A DNA stretch of 64,000 nt from Turbatrix aceti (GCA_963969345.1 OZ017767.1:4988739-5052738); one strand, 5' to 3'; numbered from the stretch's first letter, positions 1-11,912 are shown. The notes: generated by a model not told the origin, from the letters alone. Program-made: numbers and translations.

Positions 1-330
1 TCTCCTTCAGGATCTCGACGATTTCCTTGCACTTGAAGTAGTGAATGTCTGAAAAAAGAACACCGTCAAAGTCACCTTGGAAGAACAACTCTGGACAACT
101 CACGTGAGCCCTGGAGCAACTGGCAGATCCTATCGTTTTCCGGCATGTCCTTCATTGCATTCCCTATTTTTTCACGAATCTCCAGCACTCGCTTGGACCA
201 GTCCGTGTTGCAGTGCCGTCGAGAAATCAGCCATTCTGAAACAACCCCAGCGTCAGAAAATCTATCGCTTCTGTCAAAGACGCTTACTTAGCAGGCGTCC
301 GCTGTGGATATCGATCGGTAGCTTATCCAT
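1..330 (-). CDS. CDK5RAP3: CDK5RAP3 homologue, N-terminal part (cut by window edge)
   Basis: Three exons are visible: 330-288, 235-104 and 48 to the edge, joined by short GT-AG introns. The start reads MDKLPIDIHSGRLLKWLISR, followed by RRHCNTDW, EIREKIGNAMKDMPEN and QLLQGSHIHYFKC. This follows the N-terminus of human CDK5RAP3 (PIDI...LL-WL--RRHC; IREKI--A--DMPE; LL-GS-IHYF) residue by residue. CDK5RAP3 is a helical adaptor that works with the UFL1-DDRGK1 UFMylation ligase at the ER; that role is family knowledge. The ATG directly follows a CAG acceptor-like site and lies 283 bp downstream of the cyclin L stop on the same strand, which suggests trans-splicing in an operon. The rest of the gene is outside the window. 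Confidence 0.9.
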
Positions 331-612
331 CTGTTGACCGGTATTGAAAAATTGTGGGTACAGCGAAGATTGATAGAAACAACAAAGCAGAAAAACAGGA
401 GCATGGATTTCGGATTGGATAGCATGTAGACGTGTAGCGCGGTCTCGAAGCGAAAAACACCCTGCTGCAATAAAAACACACCAAATAAATCCAAATCCCT
501 GTAATACAGCACAATTTTCGTTTCCACTTTATTTTCAGACAGATAAATAAATACAAACATGTTGAAAAATAACAACTTGCGAGGCAGTGTCTGCCTCGGA
601 GCCGCTGACCAT

Positions 613-2238
613 TTATCTTCGTCGCGGTGATCGGCTGCGTCGTACCTGCCTGACGTTTTTCGAACTGCTGGATCGACCCTTATCATCAGCACCCCTGCGA
701 TCTCGGTCTCTGGACCTGCTGCGCTTCCGGCCACGACCCCGAGGCGATCGATCTCGGTGGCGCCGTTCCCGTTCTCTGTCACGGTCCCTGTCGCGTTGTC
801 GATCGCGGTCACCATCGGCTCTCTTCGGCAGAGGACTGCGACTCCTCGATCGTCTCTTGCGACGCCCTTCATCATTTCCGCCGCGAGCAGGTTTCTCGCC
901 AGCCAACTTCTTGGCATAGTCCTTCGCTGCGCCATTTTGGTCGCCTGTTTTGGAGTCCTCGGAATTGATCGACATCTTGGCCTCTTCTTCCGTGATGGTT
1001 TCGACCTTCTCAGCTCCAAACTTGCGTTTCCTGGCTTCTGCGACGGTTTTCATGAGCGCCGTCCAGTCGGGCTTCGTCGTGCGAGCATACATTCGATCGA
1101 GGAGGACAATGATCTGCTCGACGTCACGGTTTGAAATGCTGTACACCTCGTACCAGGGAAAACCCTTGTAGTTGGGCAGGATGATCTCAGGATTCGCGTT
1201 TCGACAGGTTCGGACGACGCAGGCAGCGGCGATGGTCTTCGGAAAGTAGCGCAGGAAAAGGTCGGTTCGCATGCAGTCGTTCATGCACGCCCAGGCCGTA
1301 TTCAGGATGACAGAGTGATCGAGCAGTCCGAGGGTCTTCAGGAAGACGTAGATGTAGCCGTGGGGGTGCTTCAGCTGACAGACAAAGCCCAGCGTGCACA
1401 GAAGTCGTCTTTCGGCGGTTATGACGTGGTTCTTGAGGATGACGTAGTTCATGTCGATGTCCATTACATCTACCCTTAAAAATTATTTTTGTTTATAAAA
1501 AATGAGAAAACAGAAATGCACTTACTTTACAGATTTGTTCTCCCGATGAAGAAACTTCTTTTTGACGTAGTCAAAAACAGTGATGATTTCCCTCGGTCGC
1601 CGTTCACATTCTTCAACTTTTGTAGCCAGCAAAACGCAAGCCATCACGACGTGCTGAAAAAACGTTATTCATACCAGAAATCCTATTTTTCACAAAAACA
1701 TACCTCCATGTTGAATTTGACGAAAGATTTGAGGCCAAAAAAGCGTTGAAAGAAGATAGAAGCCGCTTCGCCGACGGTCATGGGCAGTCTCATGAGGTGG
1801 ACCATTGTTTCGATGAGTTCGACTCCGAGAAATCTCAAATCCTATAAAACATGTTTAGTTTCCCCAATCAATTTATGAATAAAAACTTACTTCTTCGTCC
1901 TCGGAAGAAAGGCCATCGGAGCACGAAGGCTTCGTTTCGAGCAGCGGCACCGTCGATTTGTGCAGCGTGAGAAGAAAAGAATCGTAGCCGACGACGATGT
2001 TGTTGTAGTTCCGGACCTTGTTGTACTCAGCGGTAGGCTTGATCTTGGCCATCAGCGCGGCGAGTTCGGCGTCGACAGGAGACTGCTCGCGGGCTTCGGG
2101 TGGATCTTCCTCGAAAGCGTCATTTTTTTTGTCAGACGGTTTCGAAGTGCCGGTTCCCTCCGCTTGCTGCTTCTTGCGCTCCTCGATTTCGCGTTTCGCT
2201 TTAACCAGGATGCTATCGGCAGCTCCATTCTTGGACAT
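613..2238 (-). CDS. cyl-1: Cyclin L (RS-domain transcription/splicing cyclin)
   Basis: Four exons (2238-1891, 1841-1704, 1653-1526, 1474-613) give 491 aa in one frame. Exon 2 reads DLRFLGVELIETMVHLMRLP and FFQRFF-LKSFVKF; exon 3 HVVMACVLLATKVEE; exon 4 begins with the second cyclin fold (AERRLLCTLGF, KHPHGYIYVFLK, AWACMNDCMRTDLFLRYFP). The tail from about residue 385 is RS/RD-rich and ends in RSRSPRRR. Cyclin L partners CDK11 (also CDK12/13) in nuclear speckles and links transcription to splicing. The ATG at 2238 faces the B3GLCT ATG at 2487 across 248 bp, a probable shared promoter. The N-terminal 115 residues are charged and poorly conserved, so that start is less certain than the rest. Confidence 0.92.
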
Positions 2239-2486
2239 AGCGAGAGACGTATCCAGAGACTCCTGGAAAAAGCAAAAGCGCGCTTGCACAGCTTTTGCAA
2301 AAAAATTCGTATGGATTTTCGCTGCGAGAGTCTTCAAAGCGCGTCTTGAAAAATGCTGCGAACTTTCTTCAAAAAGTGCAAACAAATGCTCTGCTTCTTT
2401 CTTCGTTTCTTCTTTCGCGCTGAGATGTCCACTCAAGTGTATCTTGCTCAGCGGGAGCAAATATCTGGTCAGTTGCGCCGCTGGCA

Positions 2487-4010
2487 ATGGTACTAAGCTG
2501 GTTATTGATTTCTTTAATAACTGCCCTTGCTTACCTGCCTTATGAATCGGTTGCCAGCCGGGTTTATATCCTTGCGCTCACGCAAGGTGTGCCAATTGAC
2601 GATGAATTGCTTGCTGGGCTAGAATCCGACATTGCTGGAGCGTCAGATCTTGAATTAGGCCGCTTGGACCATGAAGCAGTTGGCGTGTCCGGTGCCTGGG
2701 CAATCTGGCCATTTTTGAAGCGGCTCAGCACCTTTGACGCCGATTGGTTCGTATTAGTTGAGCCGTCGACCAGGATAAATGTTACGAAGCTGGCTTCTGT
2801 TCTGCAGCCGTTGAAGAGTCAGGAGAACTATTTTTTGGGTTATGAATTACGGGACATACAGTAAGCACTTGTTTGGATCGTAAAACCCGTTGTATCGTGA
2901 GATCTGTTTTAGACCAACTATAATTCATCATTTCGCCGGCTTCGATACGACTCCGCTGGGATATCCCGATTTTGGTGCTGGAACTATCTTTTCTCGGGGT
3001 CTGTTGACGAGACTGCTCCAAAATGCCACAAAGCCACCTGCCATCAACTTTACAATCGACCCGAAATATGAACTCGCCAAAATCGTCTTTGATTTGACTG
3101 GCGTTCGTCTGATCGGACATCCACAGCTGTGCCTCAGGAAAAGTGATGACTGTGCCGTGAGGTTTGTGCCTCCGGAGTACCCCAGGTCAGACGGCACTTC
3201 CACAGGTAACAGTGCTTGTTCAGCGGGAATTACGAATGCGGATGTCTTCTTCGGAATCAAAACGTTCAGCGCGTATCATAAAACACGGGTCCTCTTCGTC
3301 AAACGCACCTGGGCCAAGGAAGCGCACTTTGTCGAATTCTTCAGCGACGTCGCTGATCACTACGTCCCAACCGTCGACCTAGGCATCCCGAACACCCAAC
3401 GAGGTTTGATATCCATAGACTCAAAAAATTAGGCATCAATCAACTTTTAGGTCACTGCGCGAAGACTTTTACCATTCTCAGACACGCGTTGGCCCACAAG
3501 GAACTCTCCGGCGTTTCCTGGTTCGTCATCGCGGACGACGACACTCTCCTGAGCGTGTCTCGCCTCTACCGCCTGCTCAACTGCCTGCCCAAGACTTCTC
3601 GGATCATTCTCGGTGAACGCTACGGCTACGGCTTCAACTGGGATGGCGAGTTCGGTTACGACTACCCAACCGGCGGCGCCGGCATGGTTTTCTCCCGTTC
3701 AGCGGCCAGTCAGCTGGTTTCGCAGTGCTCCTGCCCGCAGGCCGACTCTCCGGACGACATGATGATCGGCATGTGCGCGCGAAGCCTGGGAATCCCGATT
3801 CTGCACTCGGCAGCCTTCCACCAAGCCAGACGCCGGGACTATGCCCCTGCCTACGTCGGGAGACAACCGGCGATCTCGTTTCACAAATTCGAGGATATCG
3901 ACCCGTATGCCGAGTACGCAACCCACCTGCATGAATCTGATCCATTTTTGGAGGACTGGCGACACTCCCAGGGAGGTATTCAGCATCCGGTGCTGCACTC
4001 GGAGCTCTGA
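2487..4010 (+). CDS. B3GLCT: Beta-1,3-glucosyltransferase, B3GLCT-like
   Basis: Three exons (2487-2860, 2913-3403, 3451-4010) encode 474 aa; the human enzyme is about 498 aa. A hydrophobic signal peptide (MVLSWLLISLITALAYLP) starts the protein. The C-terminal half is a Fringe-like GT31 domain: VLFVKRTWAKEA, then ADDDTLLSVSRLY with the DxD metal motif near residue 316, GERYGYG, YPTGGAGMVFSRSA, and SPDDMMIGMCARSLG with the acidic catalytic region. The protein ends in HSEL, a KDEL-type ER-retrieval signal, as the human enzyme ends in an -EEL signal. The family adds glucose to O-fucose on thrombospondin type-1 repeats in the ER. The signal peptide, DxD and retrieval signal are read directly; the substrate is inferred from family. 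Confidence 0.9.
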
Positions 4011-4185
4011 ACTCATTTATCCTGATTTTACATGCCAGAAAAAAAATAAATTTAATTACGGGGGCACATTTCTGGTTTTCGCGCAATTTTTGCAGCATGC
4101 AAATTACGATGTATGACACAGCAGAAATAAACTATAAAATATCCGGGTCGATGTCGGTCGGACGATAGATAGGCTCTGCTAGGTC

Positions 4186-5051
4186 ATGCTCAAACAAAAA
4201 ACCGATGACGTGAAGCCCGTCGCGAGTCCGAAACCGGAATCGACTACGCCCAAAACCAATACTCCCATTGCTCCGGCCACCTCCTGGCAATGGACGGACA
4301 TCGATCCGGATGTTGAGTTCATCGAGCCGCCCATCAAGGTGTCAATCGACAAGAATTGGCTCGTCTTCGGTCACTGCGAGCAGCTTCCGGCCCAGTGCCA
4401 CGTGATCCGCGTCTCCAACTTTGGCCCGACTCCCGTCGCCTTCAAGGTCATGACGAGCGACAACTACAGCTATTGCGTGAGCCAGAAGTCGGGAATCGTG
4501 CCCTGCGATACGTTGGGCGGCTTCCACGCTCGTCAAGATTCCCAACTTTGTTGACATCACCATTAGCAAGCGGCCGAATGTCTGTGTTTCGAGACAAGAC
4601 CTTCCCAAGCGCCATACTCCTACGTAGAAATCTGGCATTCTTTGATAGTATGAAAATATGCGTCTTTTACAGATTCCCGCGTAAGGACCGCCTCTTCATC
4701 GACGTCATGCCAACCTTCAGCTGGTCGCTCCCGCCGAGAGCGTGCTTCACTTCCTGTACCCGATTCGAGCGTCTCCGCGTCTGTCTACAGTACACTGCCT
4801 CCGAACAGCCCGAAAGTTGTTTAGAATTTGTTTTTTTTAACTTGAAGGCTTTTTTTAGCGTCCAGTTTTCTGCACGAAAACATGCGAGGCTGGAATACGT
4901 GGCAGGCGAACCGCTTCGATGTTCCAAATCCACAGAAGAGCAAAGGTTAGATTTATGGGACTTTTGGTTGTTTTTATAGTCGACCGAAGCCGTTCTTTTT
5001 TGTTTCAGATCGCCGCAAAGAACGTCATCGATCCAGTGTTGTTTGACGCTT
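4186..5051 (+). pseudogene. MSP-like domain gene with an apparent frameshift
   Basis: From ATG 4186 the frame gives a Lys/Pro/Thr-rich leader, then a beta-rich stretch (DKNWLVFGHCEQLPA, IRVSNFGPTPVAFKVMTSD, SQKSGIVPCDTL) that resembles a major-sperm-protein/MSD-type immunoglobulin fold. It stops soon afterwards at about 4552. Reading one base later behind the GGG run at 4515-4517 restores ASTLVKIPNFVDITISKRPN, the expected next strands. The frame then splices (donor about 4618, acceptor about 4672) to PRKDRLFIDVMPT. Further exon-like pieces follow at about 4861-4948 and from 5011, but I could not join them into one convincing frame. Either a single-base error in a homopolymer or a decaying gene explains this. 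End coordinate approximate. Confidence 0.45.
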
Positions 5052-5404
5052 TGATCCGAAACCTATTGCGTTCGTTGCGAATTTGAAAGAACATAAATAT
5101 TATCGGTCTGCGCTGCGTTAATTTGAGTGTATTGGTGCACTCGATGACAGTCGAGGGAGTCGACTGGATCGTTCGCCTGACAGATCAGGTCCGAAGCACG
5201 CGAGGGTCGGCAACAAGGTCAAGTAAAACCAGATGACGCATATCTGGTCTGATGGGAAAAGTGAATTCATCAAAATTAGAGAAAGTCCATGCAAATTAGA
5301 GAATGCCACAGGAAATCGTTATAAGGTTCAAGGCGGTGATGTAGTCCACGTCTTTTTCCCGTCGTTCGTCGTCGTTGAGAGAGTTCCCTTTTTTCTCTCC
5401 CGCC

Positions 5405-6613
5405 ATGCCCAACTGCGCTCCTAAGGAGGACACATGGGCCTTCCAGCCCATTGGCTCCCCCTTTCCGGACAACCCCGTCAAGGTGCTGGGCCAGCAGAAC
5501 ATGTACGTTGCCCTCTGGTACAAACACGGCAAGCCCATTCACGGTGAGTTGCTCGTTCTCCGCTCCGATGATCCCTTGGCAGTGATCTCGCGCTTGCAGG
5601 ACGTGCCTGGAACAACGGTGGTGTTGTGGAGTGCTCGTTTCCCTACCTGAAGGCCGAACTCTGCGGCGCCCAGGATCTGGGTGGTCAAATTCAGGTGCTG
5701 CAGTACAAAGGTGACCATCGCAGCCTCGGCTACTGGTACGACTGGATCAAGTACAAGGATCGCTTTGAGAACACTGAACACCGCGAGATCCTCAAGTGCG
5801 GTGACTCGTTCCCCATCCTCTGGTCCAACCGTCCGCAGGGCGCCCTCCTCGGCTACCTCGACAACAAGACCGAGATCGCGTACTTCTCGCATGACAAGGT
5901 CGCCGAGCAGATCACCGGCAAGCCCCTCGGGGATATGCATATTGTCGTCCGCCAGCTCAAAGGAGGCCCACCCGGCTGCCAGTGCTGCGAATGTGCCAAG
6001 GATCCTCCCAAGAACATTGTCCGTGTCATGCTCAACGAATGGGGAGATCTTCGTGCCGGCGATCCGTTCCCGACGGGCAAAGGTGTCAGGGCTCTCTTCA
6101 AATCTCTCAACACGCTGCCCGGCGAAAATGCCGACCAGTACGTGGCTCTGTGGTACCAGCAAGGCGAGCCTGTCATGGGTCGTATCTGGAACGACGGAGG
6201 CAAGGTTGCTGCCAGCTTCTCGTGGGGCGGTCACGAGTACAACAAGAACGTCGGTTCTCTCCAGGTTTGTTTTTTTGTTGTTTTCCGCGGCTTCAAAGTA
6301 ATCTGGCTCTTTGCAGGTCCTTTACGAAATGCCTGAGAGCATCCGTGGTTTCGACTACGACTGGCGTCCGTTCCCCGAGGCTGCCAAGTTCGGCGACAAG
6401 GAATGGCATCCCGTTCACGTCAACCACCACAAGGGCGACATCTCTCCTGGTGTGCTGACCATTGACGGCAAGCAGATTCTCGGCAAGGTCGACGTCCGCA
6501 ACGAGCGCGCCACCGTCGGCTACGGCAACAAGGAAAATGTCTTTGTCGGCCCCGCCGTCCACTCGGTCATGGTTCTGTGCCGCAAGGCCAAGCCTGGCTG
6601 CAAATTTGATTAA
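5405..6613 (+). CDS. DM9/DUF3421-like repeat protein
   Basis: Exons 5405-5543, 5600-6264 and 6317-6613 encode 366 aa with no signal peptide, so it is probably cytosolic. The repeat unit is easy to see: [21 protein letters not shown] followed by a Gly-rich turn, and [22 protein letters not shown], then [20 protein letters not shown]. Weaker copies occur in between and at the C-terminus ([20 protein letters not shown]). This alternation of ALW-Y--G-P--GR and GG-E------QVL fits DM9 repeats, which in some invertebrate proteins bind glycans. A Cys cluster (GCQCCEC) sits in the middle. The DM9 assignment is by motif recognition only; function unknown. Confidence 0.65.
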
Positions 6614-6978
6614 TTCACATTCTGGCAATTTGACAACAATTAACAATTGACAACTACTAGTTCACCTCTCGTTGGTCCACTTTCCGTGTGCGTGTGTCAT
6701 AAACGCGTGATGGATGGCGATTGATCCAGAGGATGCCCGAGGGAAAGGGAAAGCAGATAGGGGAGGGACGCGTCGATGCAGAGGGGTGTCGCGTACGTAT
6801 CCAGAGCGGTCACTTTCATTTCTCTTCTTCTGCAAACACGCTACTGGCTGCCGTCTGGGTCAAGAGCACTGCGATCGCCGCCTCCGAGTCAATATCACTT
6901 TGCCTCCAGCACATGGCGTGTTCTCCAAAGCCGGCGAGTGGTGTCCCATGCGATTTGTTGCCTCCAGCGACTCCAATC
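6614..6978. other. Intergenic stretch before the grl gene
   Basis: 365 bp between the DM9-like stop and the grl ATG. An open frame runs upstream of ATG 6979 but without signal peptide or conservation, so I treat it as leader. No clear TATA box or repeat seen. Confidence 0.4.
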
Positions 6979-8800
6979 ATGATTTTGCGATTGTCCGTAC
7001 TGTTGGTGCTGATATTTATGGCTGCCTGCTCGGCGGAGAGTTCTTCAGCGCGCCGGATCAAAACCGAGCTTCTGGCCCACCTCAATCGCTATGAAGGCGA
7101 CGACAAGCTGGAGCCGCTTGCTTCTTCGGTCGACCAGACTTCAGATCGGATCGACCAGCAAGGCATCCAGTCATTTGAGTTTGCGTCACCGACGCAGCAG
7201 CAGTCTAATCCGGCTCCCTCACTGCTGAACATCTTCAACCCTCCGCCACCTGTCTCCTCCGTCTTGGACGGTGGCCTGGGGCTGTCCAACCTTTTCAGCG
7301 GCTTGTTCCAGGTTCCGACAATGCCCCCGCCGACGGCCTTCACTTTGCCACCTCCGCCGGCCACAATGTTCCCTTCCCTTTTTGCTAACAACAATTTTGA
7401 GCAAAACAATATTCCCGGTCCTGCACCTTTGTTTACGGCCCCTCTTCCGCCGCCTACACCAACACCTTTTTTACCCACTTTAATTTCCCCCACAACGCAG
7501 TTTTACCCACGAACGACCACACCGAGCGCCCTGAAGCCGGAAGTCGCAGAAAACATCCGGGACTGGCGAAAAAGGTTCTACAAAGCCTTCCAAAAACTTT
7601 CGGGAAGAAGTAAAGGCTCTCTGCGCACCGATGCACATACAGAGGCTCTCTCGCCTCTGCCGTTGAGGATCCAGCCTGCAAGAGAGTCATCGCGCACTCA
7701 GCCGGTCGCAATTCAAGAGGATCCGAACGCAGTTGCGGGCAGGCGCACCCCCGCAGTCGACGGCAGCGTGCGGGCTTTTGCACGCGACAGCAGGGGTCGC
7801 GTCGTTCGCCTTTTTGGCGTCGGTAACAACGAGTCCAATTACGAAAGCAACGGGTGAGTGATTGCCTCCGGGAAGAGTATCCTCTCCCCGGGAGGCTTTG
7901 TTTTTCACGATGACCTCATTTCACAGATTGCATGTTTTGTTTGCAGCATCATCCCGTTGCCCGAGCCCCCCGCTTACGTCGACGATGCGATTGATCGTAC
8001 CGGTGGGCTGGTATATATCCCGGCGTTTCGGCCGACGACCGCCGCCCCTATGGATCCAGTATTGGCTAACTACCTGCCGGCGCCACCGCCACCGCCACCG
8101 CCCCAGCCGCCGGCGACCAGTCCGCCGCCGTACTACAACGTTCGGGTTCAGCCTCCGCCGAGCACGAGAACGCTCACAGCCCCCGAGGAAGAACTGGTCG
8201 ACTACGAGCAGGAACAAGGCAACATGCCCAACGCGGTAAGCCAGCTTTGCCGGCCGGTAGCGTCGTTTATTCAATTTCGCTTACGTCGCTTATCCAATTT
8301 TCTTCTCCTGCGCAACAAGCAATGTAAAAGTGTTTTTGTTTCAGCCGTGCGACACAGGTGGCTGCTCCGGCGGCGGCGGTAACGGCCAGTGGAACGAGCC
8401 TGTCCTAGAAAACACGGAAAAATGCAACAGTGCGCGACTCAGATTTATCATTGAAGAATCCATTCTCCCTTTGAATCCGGAAGGATCCAAGCGAGCTATC
8501 CAGACGAGGGCGGAGCTTGAATTGGGCTCGTTCTACAATGTCATCTGCGGCACCGGCTTCTTCAGCTACATCGCGCACACCGATGAATTCTGTCAAACGT
8601 CCGTGGCCGGCATCAACTGCTACGCGTTCTCGCCGGTCTGCTCGATGCGGATGACGATGCCCGGCGGAGGCACTGGATACAAGCAGGTGCGTCGAAAAAA
8701 CAGGCATCGCGCTCACGCAGTTGTCAACAAAAACTGACTGCAGTTGTTCATTCAGTCAATGGCTAGACAGACGGGGTTCAAGGGAGCTAATGTACCATAA
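6979..8800 (+). CDS. Ground-like (grl) secreted protein with Pro-rich linker
   Basis: Four exons (6979-7853, 7947-8235, 8345-8686, 8744-8800) give 520 aa. ATG 6979 is chosen because it opens a signal peptide (MILRLSVLLVLIFMAACSAE). A long low-complexity Pro/Thr-rich region follows (PPPP runs near residues 70-200 and again in exon 2). The C-terminal 115 residues form the nematode ground-like domain: KCNSARLRFIIEESI, LGSFYNVICG, FFSYIAHTDEFCQTSVAGINCYAF with spaced Cys. The family is linked to hedgehog-related extracellular proteins expressed in epidermis and other epithelia. The stop TAA at 8798-8800 overlaps an AATAAA signal (8799-8804). The receptor gene on the other strand ends only 43 bp away. 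Confidence 0.9.
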
Positions 8801-8842
8801 TAAAAATTATTACGCCACACCTATGTACGTACTAATGGGTAA

Positions 8843-10011
8843 TCAATGGAGCGTGGAAGTCACGGTATGGGCCGGTCCGCGAACGAGCCTCGAGCCATGG
8901 AAGTTGGACGAAGAAGACTTGGGTGCGTTGAGTACGGTGACGGTGGTCGGCGGATGGCCGCAGTAGACAATCTCCTGGACGAGGCCACGAATCTTGGCGT
9001 TGAAGCAGTAGAAGACGATGAAATGCACCGTGCACTTGACCACCCAGATTGCGTTCTCGCCGATAGGCTGCGCAACCACCCACGGACTTGTCGGGTCTTT
9101 GACTTCGAGCAGCGAGATCTGAGGCTCGATGATGAAAATCGAGCAGATGATCACGCTCTGCACGAGAATGCCGACTTCACGCTTGCTAAACTTGGTGTTC
9201 TCATAAGACGACTTTCCCAGGTTTTTGATCATGTCAACGATGTGAAAACGGATTTCGACAAAAATCAACGCATACACGACTGCCATAATAATCGGCACGT
9301 TGTACCGGATGGTCGGTTGAATCTGAAGTCATGCCAGGATGTAAAACAAAAGTTAGGAAAGTCAAAAGTTCGCCGCGTTTCCAAACTACAGTAAAACTAA
9401 CCCCGTTAATAATAACGTTCTGAAAGAAAGGAGTCTTGTGCGTGCAGTTTAGAATCCATTTAATGTCTTCAAATTCGAGCAGGCAGTGAGCGTGGAACTT
9501 GGATACCAGGTAACCAACAGGCCAAATCCAAAAAATAATTATGACAAAAAAAATCTGCGGTCGACCGAAAATCATGTCGTTCAGGCGTTTAAACATAAAA
9601 ATAAGCAAGCGGTTTACTGTCATTAGAAAGCCAAAGGAAATCGTGCCTTGGTAGGCCATAGAGATGAAGTTCAGCAACAACGACATGGTCTCCGGAAAGC
9701 GTTGATTCGAAGGCTCCTCGTTCAAAATAAAGCATAGCGAGTATGCGTACGCCCAGAGCTGCAGCGCCAGGATGATGACGTCACAAATAACGATCTGGCA
9801 CGCTATGATGAAGTACACCGCAGATTTCAGGTCTTTGTACCCCTGAAAAAGTCAATTTTGAACACAATGCTCCAAAAAAAGAAAAAAAACTAACCCTAAT
9901 GAACGCAGCGAGAAGCAGAGTGTTCAGGGAAAGAGAAATCACGTAGCTGGTGATGAGACCGATCAGGACCCCGAGTCGGAGAGCCGGCATCACCTGAAAC
10001 TCCTCCGCCAT
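8843..10011 (-). CDS. Nematode serpentine (chemoreceptor-type) GPCR
   Basis: Exons 10011-9895, 9842-9402 and 9322-8843 encode 345 aa. About seven hydrophobic segments are visible: LGVLIGLITSYVISLSLNTL; AVYFIIACQIVICDVIILAL; MSLLLNFISMAYQGTISFGF; PQIFFVIIIFWIWPVGYLV; VPIIMAVVYALIFVEIRF; GILVQSVIICSIFIIEP; and VVKCTVHFIVFYCF, followed by a Ser-rich cytoplasmic tail. The layout (short N-terminus, no signal peptide, NR-L after TM3) fits the rapidly evolving nematode sr families. I cannot assign a subfamily (srx/srt/srsx) by eye. Ligand unknown; family members act in chemosensory neurons. ATG 10011 is the first good start. Confidence 0.8.
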
Positions 10012-10445
10012 GATACGAACACTAATAAATTGCACGGCGTGAACCTATAAACGGCTTTTACGCAGGAGAAACGAATAACCAAGACGCTAAATGTGGCAAT
10101 AAGTCTTATGACACCGGCTAATACGTAGAACTGACACTTGACGCGTTTCACAGTACCAGGTAATAAAATAAATCGTATTTCCTATACCCACGGCACAGTT
10201 GCTGTTTTCAACCACGCCCACTAATGTGAACATCCAAATTCAGACATCAGGAGTTGCTATTCCAAACTATAAATCCACAGAGTTCCAAGTACACATTTTA
10301 AATTTATTCACACCGTAGAAGTCGGGAAGGCACAAATGGTATCGCCAGGTAAATTAGATAAGGCAAGGTGAGGAAAAGCGGATGAATAATCCAAACTCGA
10401 TTACACTTTGGGACCAAAGTGTCACGTACACCGAAGTAAACAACT
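10012..10445. other. Intergenic, AT-rich, no feature seen
   Basis: Lies between the SDR stop and the GPCR ATG, both on the minus strand (about 434 bp). It could hold the GPCR promoter. No repeat, tRNA or additional reading frame recognised. Confidence 0.4.
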
Positions 10446-11632
10446 TCACATGTTCTGTGATTCTTGGCGCCAGATAGACACCACCCGACGATGCAGACCG
10501 GCCAAAGACATCCTCGAAGACGTCGTCGCAGAAGCCAGCGCCGCGGGTTGACGAAATCCGGTCATGGCACCCATCATGAAACGAATAAGTCCATCTTGCA
10601 GAACCGAGGGCAGGTAGCTCAGGGGCACGAAGAGCAGCCGGGCGTCCCAGCCGACGGTGTACCGCTTGCGAGGCCACTTGGCAAACAGGGCGTGCTCGTA
10701 GGTTGCTGTCACCCAGTCAATTCGCCGGCTGGAAACCAGGTAGGAGCCTGCGTTGAAGCAGGTCACGACTGAAAGGCGGCGTTGCACAGAATGTTAGGGG
10801 ATTCTGCTGAATAACTCACAGTGATCCTTGAACTCTTCCCCGTAGTCAGCCTTGGTCTGCGGGCTCAGCTTGCTCCAGACGCTGTCGACCCGCTCGATCA
10901 TCGCTTCGGGAGCCAGGATCTTTGTAAAGAACGCTCCAGGTTCGACCATGGATACACTGACGCCGAAAGGCTGCATCTCGAAGCGGAGGTTGTCCATGAA
11001 AGTTTCCAGCCCGAATTTGGCGACGTTGTACGGAGTAGTATAAAAACCGTGGACCCGTCCCGAAATAGAAGCCGTCGTCACGATTCTTCCCCTGCAAGCC
11101 TTGATCAGGGGCAAAAACTTGTTGGTAATCCTGATGGCACCCAACAGGTTGACATCGATTGAGGACTTGTACTCGTCCATGGTGACCCATTCCAGAGGCC
11201 CGTAGACTGACAATTTGCCCGCATTGTTCACCAGGCCATACAAATTTGCATTCTGTAACACTTCATACATGCCGAACCCAGTTCAAACCCCCTCACGTGT
11301 TTTTTGAGTATTACAACGGTATCAGCGTAACAGGCGTCGACACTCTCGTCACTGGTGATGTCTAAATGCAGCGCCCACACCTTGCCAGGAGTGCCAAGGC
11401 ACTTGCACTCGGCGGTGAGATCAGCAATTCCAGAAAGCGTGTAGCAGCCTGCGATGACGTTTGTGCCACCGGCAGCGAGCCGAATGACAGCAGCCCGACC
11501 AAAGCCGGAGTCACAGCCCGAGATCAGCACAAAACGGTTGGCTGCAGCAACTCTCGGCCATTCGCGGAGGCGTTGCAGAAATCGCAGAGAAATAGCGACC
11601 ACGATCAAGGCTAAAACGACTGATGACAGCAT
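10446..11632 (-). CDS. Membrane-anchored short-chain dehydrogenase/reductase (RDH/17beta-HSD type)
   Basis: Exons 11632-11297, 11252-10820 and 10768-10446 encode 363 aa. A hydrophobic N-terminal anchor (MLSSVVLALIVVAISLRFL) precedes the Rossmann fold. Diagnostic SDR motifs: SGCDSGFG cofactor loop near residue 40, NNAG, a catalytic Ser in TTASISGRVHG, and YNVAK (YxxxK), then SMVEPGAFFT. The GCDSGFG version and the length match the vertebrate RDH/HSD17B6 clade and nematode dhs genes that oxidise retinoids or steroids with NAD(H). The substrate cannot be read from the sequence. The gene diverges from the small unknown gene at 11913 across 280 bp. Confidence 0.88.
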
Positions 11633-11912
11633 AGTTACTTCTCCACTGGAAGTTCTGGTAAAAAAATGCCATCCTGCAAGCAAAAAATTTTTTGCCACAA
11701 TTTACATTGTTATCATCGTGTGCATTCGATATTTCAAATTTCAAATGCCGGACGCAAGGAATTTTTTTCACAAAACGCATGCTCCCACGAAGAAATATTT
11801 GCGCGGGAGAAAATTTATGCAAAAACCGCGATTATTGCTTCTTTTCTGTTTCACAGCTCTTCATTTACCAATATTAACCGATATTGTTGTTGTTTTTTTG
11901 GCATAATCCAGC

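Noticed and set aside
10012..10035. A start eight codons further upstream for the GPCR (GTG)
   Set aside because: Not an ATG; ATG 10011 gives a normal short extracellular N-terminus.
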